The notes beneath the pieces were generated by a model. That model was not told where the DNA came from and searched no databases. It saw only the letters and a program-made list of their open reading frames with translations. Shown here piece after piece: positions 32,649 through 38,744 of a DNA stretch of 38,744 nt. The position numbers and the translations under genes were made by a program. Origin of the DNA: SAR324 cluster bacterium lautmerah10 (GTDB taxonomy: Bacteria > SAR324 > NAC60-12); assembly GCA_001469005.2 (NCBI GenBank), contig LNZD02000036.1:1-38744 (forward strand), given 5' to 3'. Within the stretch, counting starts at the first letter, position 1. The number at the start of each line of letters is the position of its first letter.

Positions 32649-33375
32649 AGGTCCCTTTCCCTGATTTAGCAAAGGGGATGTGGTTCCTGAGTAAAAAGGC
32701 AATCGTTCCGGCAATGGTTCCACTGATCACCAAACCCCATTCCGGAGTCCATTGATGAAAAATCGGACCCGACAGGCAACCCAAGGCAAATGCCAGCAAA
32801 AAAGGGGGGTGGGTGGTGTTGGACATGATCAGTGCAAAATAAATGGGAACCAGAAACAGCAGGCAGAGCGAAACCAGCTTGGGCATGTTTTCCAGGAGCA
32901 AATACCCCTGTATCACTCCCAAAACCCCGGCAAACATGCAGGTTGAGGAAAAGCCGAGAAAATAGGCAACCCGGCGTTCTACCGGAATCTCATCCCCTTT
33001 CCGCATCATCTCGGCCCAGGTGTTGATTGAGATCATGTGGACCAAAAGATAGTTCCAGCGACGATGATGGGGGGCTTTTCTCAGAAGAGGCATCATCGAG
33101 AGCGTCATCGGCAGAAATCGGGCATTTGCCCCGGCAACTCCCAATGCCACCGCAATTAGGGGGGCCCCCAGTCCGTAAAGCTCCACATGAACCACCTGTC
33201 CCGGCATACCCCAAATCAGCACCGTCGATAGCATCGAAATCCATAGCGACAGTCCCTGTTCCTGGGCGAGGGAACCGAAACCGGTCATCGCAGAAAACAA
33301 AAGGAGGGCAGGAACCCCCAATGCATTGCGGATCCCGAATAAAGTGCTGGTTAAGTTGGTTTTAAAACCCTTCAT
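32641..33375 (-). CDS. azlC: AzlC-family branched-chain amino acid exporter, large subunit
   Basis: This 244-residue membrane protein of the LIV-E (AzlC/YgaZ) family has about seven hydrophobic segments and the family's GVPALLLFSAMTGFGSLAQE start. It also has a GANARFLPMTLSMMPLLRK segment with the conserved N-A-R and the HMISINTWAEM helix. AzlC and AzlD together export branched-chain amino acids and analogues. It is the first gene of a four-gene overlapping chain on the minus strand and is divergent from the class III aminotransferase gene. Confidence 0.9.
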   Translation of the reverse strand: MKGFKTNLTSTLFGIRNALGVPALLLFSAMTGFGSLAQEQGLSLWISMLSTVLIWGMPGQVVHVELYGLGAPLIAVALGVAGANARFLPMTLSMMPLLRKAPHHRRWNYLLVHMISINTWAEMMRKGDEIPVERRVAYFLGFSSTCMFAGVLGVIQGYLLLENMPKLVSLCLLFLVPIYFALIMSNTTHPPFLLAFALGCLSGPIFHQWTPEWGLVISGTIAGTIAFLLRNHIPFAKSGKGTFG

Positions 33376-33497
33376 GAATTCAAAAAATCAGGAACAAACT
33401 CAAAATCATTCATTTCACTAACCGCAGTTAATCTAACGATCACGGGTTCACTCCACAAGTATCGAAAAAAACAATTCTGCCTCTTCCCCGAGATCGG

Positions 33498-33526
33498 TTG
33501 TGAAAAAACTCTGGATGCATTACATT
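33498..33526 (+). promoter_or_regulatory. Possible promoter of the aminotransferase gene
   Basis: TTGTGA (33498-33503) and TACATT (33521-33526) are spaced by 17 bases, each with four of six consensus bases. The start would lie near 33533, leaving a leader of about 45 bases. Confidence 0.35.
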
Positions 33527-33578
33527 CTGCAAAAATCAGAACTATCAATACCAGACAACATCCTAAGAGAAACTCGAT

Positions 33579-34922
33579 ATGAACGTTTTCACCAACCAGC
33601 AACTCATCCAGCAGGATACAGAACATTTAATTCATCCTCTTCACCACCAGGGAATGCATTCCAACGGACTCGTTTGGGTAAGAGGAAAAGGTGCCATCCT
33701 GGAGGACGCAGACGGTAAGGAATACCTTGACGGCCTGGCTGGGCTATGGAACAACACCGCCGGCCATGGCCAACAAACGCTGGTGGACGCTGCATCCCAA
33801 CAGATGGCAACCCTTCCCTATGCTTCAGGATACACGGGTAGTACGAATCCCAAAGCGATCGAACTTGCTGAGAGGCTTTCGGAGATGATGTATCCGAAAA
33901 TCAATCATTTTTTCTTCACTTCCGGCGGAGGCGAGTCGAGTGACAGCAACTTCAAGATGGCAAGGTATTATTGGAAGCTCAAAGGCAAGCCGGAGAAAAC
34001 GAAGGTGATTTCGAGGCAGTGGGGTTATCACGGGGTGACGTTGGCCGCGATGTGCGCCACCGGAATCAGCAGTTACTGGCCGATGTTCGAACCGAGAATC
34101 CCCGGATTCGTCCACATCCCTTCTCCCTATCCCTACCGCTTCCAGGCTCCTGAGGGAGTCAGCCAGGGAATTGCTGCGGCCAATGAACTGGAACAGGCCA
34201 TACTGAGGGAAGGTCCTGAAACAGTCGCCATGTTCCTGGCAGAGCCGGTTCAGGGAGCCGGCGGGGTCATCGTTCCTCAAGATGATTATTTTCCGAGAAT
34301 CCGTGAAATCTGCGATCAGTATGAGGTCCTGCTCGTGGCGGATGAAGTCATCACCGGTTTCGGAAGAACCGGGACCTTGTTCGGACTCCAGCATTGGGGA
34401 ATCGAACCCGATATGATCCAGTTCGCCAAGGCGATCACTTCCGGATATTTTCCCCTCGGAGGGATCGGGATCAGCGATGAAATTCACCAGACAATGACGG
34501 ACAGTGGAACTCCATGGATGCACGCTTACACCTACAGTTCCCATCCCGTGGGATGCGCTGTTGCTCTGGCCATGCTGGACCTGATCGAAAAAGAAGATTT
34601 CCCGACCCAAGCCCGGGAAAAAGGAGCCAGACTGTTGAAAAACCTCAAAGAGGCTTTGGAAGATCATCCAAACGTTGGTGACGTCCGAGGGCTTGGAATG
34701 ATGTGCGGGATCGAAATCGTCAAGGACAAAGCCACCGGCGAAGAATTCGATGCCTCCGAAAAAATCGGGCCCAAGGTTCACCAGGCCGGAGTTGAACGAG
34801 GACTCTTCAGCCGTGTCCGGGGAGATGTATACTGTCTTGCTCCTCCGATCATCACCACCGAATCACAACTCGACCAAATCGTCGAAATCCTCAAAGACTC
34901 CATCACGGAAGTTTTAGGCTAG
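33579..34922 (+). CDS. Class III PLP-dependent aminotransferase (omega-amino acid/diamine:pyruvate type)
   Basis: This 447-residue fold type I transaminase of the omega group (beta-alanine, putrescine or taurine:pyruvate) has Lys284 as PLP Schiff-base residue (QFAKAITSGYFPLGG) and Asp255 for the pyridine nitrogen (ADEVITGFGRTG). The phosphate-binding GGGES and the WGYHG aromatic contact are present. The N-terminal HPLHHQGMH pattern and GLWNNTAGHG block fit the SpuC/TauA-like subgroup. It would pass an amino group from an omega-amino compound to pyruvate. The DUF938 methyltransferase gene follows 18 bases later. Exact amine donor unknown. Confidence 0.92.
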   Translation: MNVFTNQQLIQQDTEHLIHPLHHQGMHSNGLVWVRGKGAILEDADGKEYLDGLAGLWNNTAGHGQQTLVDAASQQMATLPYASGYTGSTNPKAIELAERLSEMMYPKINHFFFTSGGGESSDSNFKMARYYWKLKGKPEKTKVISRQWGYHGVTLAAMCATGISSYWPMFEPRIPGFVHIPSPYPYRFQAPEGVSQGIAAANELEQAILREGPETVAMFLAEPVQGAGGVIVPQDDYFPRIREICDQYEVLLVADEVITGFGRTGTLFGLQHWGIEPDMIQFAKAITSGYFPLGGIGISDEIHQTMTDSGTPWMHAYTYSSHPVGCAVALAMLDLIEKEDFPTQAREKGARLLKNLKEALEDHPNVGDVRGLGMMCGIEIVKDKATGEEFDASEKIGPKVHQAGVERGLFSRVRGDVYCLAPPIITTESQLDQIVEILKDSITEVLG

Positions 34923-34940
34923 TTCGTCCTGGAGGTTGAT

Positions 34941-35573
34941 TTGGAGCTTCCTTTTTCTGAAGCCTGTGAACGCAATAAGGGACCGATCCTTGAGGTTTTA
35001 AGGAAGGTGTTCAGCAAAACTGAGACGGTTCTGGAAATTGGAAGCGGTACCGGACAACATGCCGTTCATTTTTCCACACATTTACCCCATCTGGTTTGGC
35101 AACCCACGGAATTAGGAGAAAATGTTGCCATGCTGAAAAGCAGGATTGATTTCGAAGGTCCCGGAAATCTATTACCCGCCAAAGAACTGGATGTGTTACG
35201 GATTGATTGGGGATTGGAAGAAACGGACGCCGTTTTCATCGCGAACGTGTTTCATATTGCCCCAATCGATGTCATGCATTCCTGTTTCAAAGGAATGTCA
35301 AAGTGTCTGAAGCAAGTGGGGACTTTCTGTGTTTACGGCCCTTTTCGTTTTGGAGGGGAGTTCACCAGTCCAAGCAATGCACAATTCGATTCTTCATTGA
35401 AAACGAATAATCCCGAATGGGGAATTCGGGATTTTGAACAATTATGTCAGGTGGCGGAAGAGGAGGGTCTTGCTTTTCAGCATAACTACTCGATGCCCGC
35501 CAACAATCAACTCCTGATTTTCAAAAAACATTCTCAAACCGGGAACCTTAGCCTGGATTCAACTCAAGACTGA
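34941..35573 (+). CDS. DUF938-family SAM-dependent methyltransferase-like protein
   Basis: This 210-residue Rossmann-type protein carries the SAM-binding motif VLEIGSGTGQHAVHF near residue 30. The DUF938 start FSEACERNKGPILEVL, a HIAPIDVMHSCFKGM segment after the fourth strand, and YGPFRFGGEFTSPSNAQFD are also present. The start is a TTG at 34941, with a perfect GGAGG 5 bases before it and the usual family N-terminus; no ATG fits. Substrate unknown. It is probably cotranscribed with the aminotransferase and overlaps the end of the convergent SOUL gene by 26 bases. Confidence 0.85.
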   Translation: MELPFSEACERNKGPILEVLRKVFSKTETVLEIGSGTGQHAVHFSTHLPHLVWQPTELGENVAMLKSRIDFEGPGNLLPAKELDVLRIDWGLEETDAVFIANVFHIAPIDVMHSCFKGMSKCLKQVGTFCVYGPFRFGGEFTSPSNAQFDSSLKTNNPEWGIRDFEQLCQVAEEEGLAFQHNYSMPANNQLLIFKKHSQTGNLSLDSTQD

Positions 35574-36168
35574 TTTCCGTCCTTCTCAAAAAGGGAATCG
35601 TCCAGGGGGGATCATAAACCATGATCGATGACTGAGAGGGTTCACCGAAGTTCTGCTGCTCCAACCACTTTTTGAGAAGTTCTGCATGATTTTCCATCTT
35701 GGTTTCAGAATGGAAACCACCGGCTTTATAAACTGCCGTTTTCCGGTTTTTGATTTCTCGGATGGAAATTCTCGGGTCCTTGGGGACCGGAAGCGTTTCC
35801 ATGTTGTATTCTGATGGCATGACGAAACTGATGATCCAGAAAGAATCCTGGGATTTGACCATTTCCACGGGAGCAGTCATCGCCATTTTCTCGGAAGATA
35901 CCTTCTTGGCCTGAAGTCCCTCACGGACCTGACTCCTTGCAATGTTTTTCCCAAAAATATACCCTGCCAGCCTTCGAAAACCCTCATTGGTCGCTTCATC
36001 ATAGTCTCCCTCGACGGTGGTTTCCGCAATCAGGTAGGTTTCGTATTCTCTGATTTCATAAGCACCTTCGGTATGGACAACCTTATAATTTGGGACTTCC
36101 TCGTTCCTGATTCCGATCAGGGAACAGCCTGTACTCAAAACCGTTCCAAATAAAATCAACCATTTCAT
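35548..36168 (-). CDS. SOUL-family heme-binding-like lipoprotein
   Basis: This 206-residue protein has a lipoprotein signal with lipobox LSTGC (Cys15), then a SOUL/HBP23 domain: YEIREYETYLIAETTVEG at the start, FRRLAGYIFGKN in the middle, the KMAMTAPVEM motif, and SFVMPSEYNMETLPVP. The C-terminal VYDPPWTIPFLRRTEISLEL is diagnostic of the family. SOUL proteins bind heme or porphyrins or have unknown roles; here it would be tethered in the periplasm or outer membrane. AAGGC lies close upstream of the ATG. It is divergent from the homocysteine-methyltransferase-like gene. Confidence 0.9.
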   Translation of the reverse strand: MKWLILFGTVLSTGCSLIGIRNEEVPNYKVVHTEGAYEIREYETYLIAETTVEGDYDEATNEGFRRLAGYIFGKNIARSQVREGLQAKKVSSEKMAMTAPVEMVKSQDSFWIISFVMPSEYNMETLPVPKDPRISIREIKNRKTAVYKAGGFHSETKMENHAELLKKWLEQQNFGEPSQSSIMVYDPPWTIPFLRRTEISLELNPG

Positions 36169-36273
36169 CTGTTGCCTTCGTAATAGAAAATTTGGAAAAA
36201 TATTTAAGAATCAGAGAAACTTTACGTTCACTTTGATCCATCAGACTATAAAAACAAAATCCTAGATTTGAAA

Positions 36274-37191
36274 ATGAGCTACGAAAATATAGTACAGAAA
36301 CTTCAAAAAGATGAAGTCGTTCTCCTTGACGGGGGCACGGGAACCGAATTGCAAAAGCGGGGATTGGATATGGTCCCTGGTGCCTGGTGCGGTCCGGTTT
36401 CTCTGAAAAATGCGGACGTACTTGAGAAAGTCCATCTGGATTATATTGAGGCCGGCGCCGATATCATCACCGCCAATACCTACGCTTCCTCGAGGATCAT
36501 GCTTCGGGAGGCCGGATATGAAGATCAATTCGAAGAAATCAACCGAGTTGCAATCGAAACTGCTCTTCGTGCCCGGGACAAAAGTGGTCAGAAAAACATT
36601 CTGGTCGCCGGGTCGCTTTCCCATATGATCCCGATTCCTGAGGGAACCGACCGTGCTTCAAAAACACCTCCTTCGACCGATTTTATGGAGGAGTCTTTTG
36701 AGGAGTTGGCAATGCTTCACAAAGAATTGGGATGCGATTTGATTCTTCTGGAAATGATGAAACATCCCGAACGAATCAATATGGTCATGAAAGGAGCCCT
36801 GAAAACCGGACTTCCTCTGTGGGCAGGATTTTCCTTCCGAGAAAATGAATCCGGTGAACTCTGCTGTTATGATGATCCCTCGATTTCCCCCCAGGAAGTC
36901 CTTGATGCAATGCCACCAGAATCTGTGGATGTGATGGGAGTCATGCATTCATCGGCAAACATCACCGGGCGAGGAATTGAAACCATCCAAAATGTCTGGA
37001 GCGGACCGTTATCCGCCTACCCTGATTCCGGATTCTTCAAAATGCCCGATTGGCAATTTGAAAACATCCTTACTCCCCAGGAATTGCTGGATTTCTCAAA
37101 AGAATGGTACGGAATGGGAACGCGAATTCTCGGAGGATGCTGCGGGCTCGGACCGGAACACATCGAGGCACTCTCGGAACTGAAATCCTAA
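36274..37191 (+). CDS. Homocysteine S-methyltransferase family protein with altered zinc site
   Basis: This 305-residue TIM barrel of the Hcy-binding domain family opens with LLDGGTGTELQKRG, continues with ITANTYASSRIMLREAG and ends with ILGGCCGLGPEHI. The C-terminal zinc ligands Cys289 and Cys290 are present. The third ligand, normally Cys in a G-x-N-C segment, is replaced by GVMHSS, so His225 stands at that place. True methyl transfer to homocysteine may thus be altered or absent; a distinct subgroup is possible. The ATG at 36274 is preferred over the in-frame TTG at 36268; no strong Shine-Dalgarno. A TPR-protein gene follows after 38 bases. Confidence 0.87.
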   Translation: MSYENIVQKLQKDEVVLLDGGTGTELQKRGLDMVPGAWCGPVSLKNADVLEKVHLDYIEAGADIITANTYASSRIMLREAGYEDQFEEINRVAIETALRARDKSGQKNILVAGSLSHMIPIPEGTDRASKTPPSTDFMEESFEELAMLHKELGCDLILLEMMKHPERINMVMKGALKTGLPLWAGFSFRENESGELCCYDDPSISPQEVLDAMPPESVDVMGVMHSSANITGRGIETIQNVWSGPLSAYPDSGFFKMPDWQFENILTPQELLDFSKEWYGMGTRILGGCCGLGPEHIEALSELKS

Positions 37192-37229
37192 GATTTTTTT
37201 CTCCAAATATTTCCCAGGTCCATAAACTC

Positions 37230-37793
37230 ATGAACATGGTCAAACTCCTTCTGCTCCTATGCTTGATCAGTGGAATGTCGTTTTTTTCGGAACAATCCTT
37301 AGCTGATCAGAATGATCCTAGATTGGCAACGCTTTTCCTCAAACTTGGAAATGCCGAAACTGCTCAAGAATCAAAACCCTTCGAAAGACAGATCTGGCAA
37401 GTCTGGATGGAACATGAGAATCCTGAAATCAGCACCAAACTTCAGGAAGGGAGCCGGGCCATGCAGGCTCAAGACTTCGGGAAAGCCCTGGTAATTTTCA
37501 GCGAATTGACGGAAGAGGCTCCCGGATTCGCGGAAGGTTGGAACAAACGTGCTACCGCTCTGTATCTGATGGGGAGACTCCAGGAATCTGCAAAAGATGT
37601 TGAGCAAACCCTCAACCTCGAACCCCGACACTTCGGTGCCCTTTCAGGAAAAGGACTGATCCTGATGGCGCTGAAAGACTGGTCTGGAGCCATTGAAGCC
37701 TTCGAACAAGGACTGAAAGTGCATCCGAATATGTCTTCAGCACAGAGTCACCTTCAATTCCTGAAAAAGAAACAAAAAGAAGAAATGACTTAA
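37230..37793 (+). CDS. Exported TPR-repeat protein
   Basis: This 187-residue protein has an N-terminal signal-like segment (MVKLLLLLCLISGMSFFSEQ, likely cleaved after SLA). A C-terminal TPR array from about residue 86 follows: FGKALVIFSELTEEAPGFAE, WNKRATALYLMGRLQESAKD and ALSGKGLILMALKDWSGAIE mark three repeats. TPRs mediate protein-protein contact, here in the periplasm. The open frame begins upstream at 37104 within the previous gene, but the ATG at 37230 gives the signal peptide. It ends 16 bases from the convergent MlrC-family gene. Confidence 0.82.
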   Translation: MNMVKLLLLLCLISGMSFFSEQSLADQNDPRLATLFLKLGNAETAQESKPFERQIWQVWMEHENPEISTKLQEGSRAMQAQDFGKALVIFSELTEEAPGFAEGWNKRATALYLMGRLQESAKDVEQTLNLEPRHFGALSGKGLILMALKDWSGAIEAFEQGLKVHPNMSSAQSHLQFLKKKQKEEMT

Positions 37794-37809
37794 TGAGTTT
37801 GAATTTGAA

Positions 37810-38744
37810 TTATATTTCAAATAATTCAGGACTCGTTTTGAGAGGATACATTGCTCTTCCCAAGCACTTGTAGGGAATTGAATGAAAATCCTGAGTAAAC
37901 AAACCCGAAGCATCAACATTAAAAATGGATCCTGCAATCGATTCAAATCCACTTCTAAAATGCCCGGTTGATTTAAGGCTAAGATAATTCATTTTGGAAC
38001 AGTCCAAACCGAGAATCTTGGAAAATGCTAAATCAACAGGTTGTTGTTTTTTACTGATGATAATGATTGAAACGCCTTGGTGCTTAAGCAGTGCTGATAA
38101 ACCGAGATTTTCTTCAACCCCTTTCCACATGGGGCCCTCGTAGACAAACCTGCCATCTGAAAGAGATACGATTTCTGCATCTATGTTTATAGGTGGCCCA
38201 CACATTGGATGTGATTTTCCCCCGACAGGCTGAACTAATTTCCCTCCTTCGCCAATTTCATGCGCTGCGGATGCTGCCTCAGGATCAACTAAGTAAAGAA
38301 CAGCAGCATCCTTGAGTCCTTTCTGGATAAACAACCTTAAAATCTCAGTGCTGTCACCGGGGGCACCCCCGCCAGTGTTATCAGCTTGGTCAGCAAGAAT
38401 AATGGGATATTTACCTTTTTCTTCTCCCATTTTCAGCGCTTCATGTGGTTTTAATGAAGGATTTGTCCATTGACTTCTTTTTTCCCAAATCCATTCGCTG
38501 AGTTGGTTTGCATTTTGATGAGCTGATTCCGGATCATCATTCGTTACTACTATAGCTGAAGCACCCACAACGGGGCTGTCTATCCATTGGTAACCAACTC
38601 CCAGACTGCAGGAAACCACTTCCGTTTGTTGTTCGATTCTTTCCAATTCACGGATTGCATCTCTCATAGGAGGCTCTGAATCAATCATTTTTGGAGCACT
38701 CCACAGGATTGGTAATGATCTAAAAACCATTGTTGGTTTTATAG
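37810..38744 (-). CDS. MlrC-family (M81) protein, 5' end cut by window
   Basis: The 311 visible codons form the C-terminal part of a protein of the MlrC (microcystinase C, M81 metallopeptidase-like/DUF1485) family. The start lies beyond the right edge; the frame is open to the end, and the first ATG (38730) is internal to a KPTMVFRSLPILWSAPKM segment typical of the middle of the family. Recognisable parts are the ADQADNTGGGAPGDST block, a GVEENLGLSALL segment, and VSIIIISKKQQPVD. Family members hydrolyse or bind small peptides and amide-like compounds; the zinc-binding N-terminus is not visible. Substrate unknown. Confidence 0.85.
   Translation of the reverse strand, partial: IKPTMVFRSLPILWSAPKMIDSEPPMRDAIRELERIEQQTEVVSCSLGVGYQWIDSPVVGASAIVVTNDDPESAHQNANQLSEWIWEKRSQWTNPSLKPHEALKMGEEKGKYPIILADQADNTGGGAPGDSTEILRLFIQKGLKDAAVLYLVDPEAASAAHEIGEGGKLVQPVGGKSHPMCGPPINIDAEIVSLSDGRFVYEGPMWKGVEENLGLSALLKHQGVSIIIISKKQQPVDLAFSKILGLDCSKMNYLSLKSTGHFRSGFESIAGSIFNVDASGLFTQDFHSIPYKCLGRAMYPLKTSPELFEI

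Noticed and set aside
33825..34781. 318-residue open frame opposite the aminotransferase gene
   Set aside because: It lies entirely antisense to a well-conserved class III aminotransferase and has no domain or start signal of its own.
1..38744. CRISPR arrays, tRNA or rRNA genes, prophage or integron
   Set aside because: No regularly spaced repeats, no tRNA-like cloverleaf, no rRNA sequence and no phage or integrase genes were noticed on either strand.

Overview
The window is a gene-dense bacterial chromosome segment with moderate GC. Signal peptides, lipoboxes, periplasmic binding proteins and a tripartite tricarboxylate transporter point to a Gram-negative, heterotrophic proteobacterium. 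A marine lineage such as SAR324 is possible, but that is a guess. The segment is mostly transport and catabolism genes. I saw no rRNA, tRNA, CRISPR array or intact mobile element.

Left part (1-8672): a family 1 glycosidase, cut by the window edge, diverges from a LacI-type regulator. A consensus LacI-family operator lies inside the glycosidase promoter spacer. An SDR dehydrogenase and a sugar isomerase/epimerase-like protein follow. Next is a complete five-gene branched-chain-amino-acid-type ABC transporter (livF-livH-binding protein-livM-livG) with its own strong promoter and a hairpin after the binding-protein gene.

Middle (8673-16184): small and accessory genes. These are two DUF3764-like paralogues, an unknown protein, a truncated alkyltransferase next to a 37-bp duplication, a YihX-like phosphatase, an NTF2-like protein, azurin, a decayed ArsC-like remnant, a nitroreductase, gentisate dioxygenase and an amine-oxidase-like flavoprotein.

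A foreign-looking cassette (16185-20700) carries acnD and prpF of the 2-methylcitrate cycle without prpB or prpC. acnD is frameshifted at an internal deletion, and prpF appears to lack an internal block. Upstream lie a transposase remnant and a composite inverted-repeat element.

The most interesting region is 21077-30284. It holds the tricarboxylate transporter tctCBA, a CitAB/DcuSR-type two-component system, and, facing it, a stand-alone citryl-CoA-lyase-type citrate synthase homologue, a class III CoA-transferase and a phosphonate-monoesterase-like sulfatase. Together these suggest that a tricarboxylate is sensed, imported, activated to its CoA thioester by CoA transfer and cleaved by the lyase. 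That route needs neither citrate lyase nor ATP-citrate lyase.

Right part (30479-38744): a small secreted protein, a lipoprotein, an overlapping azlC-azlD-DUF2256-MORN chain, a class III aminotransferase with a DUF938 methyltransferase, a SOUL-domain lipoprotein, a homocysteine-methyltransferase-like protein with an altered zinc site, a TPR protein and a partial MlrC-family protein.
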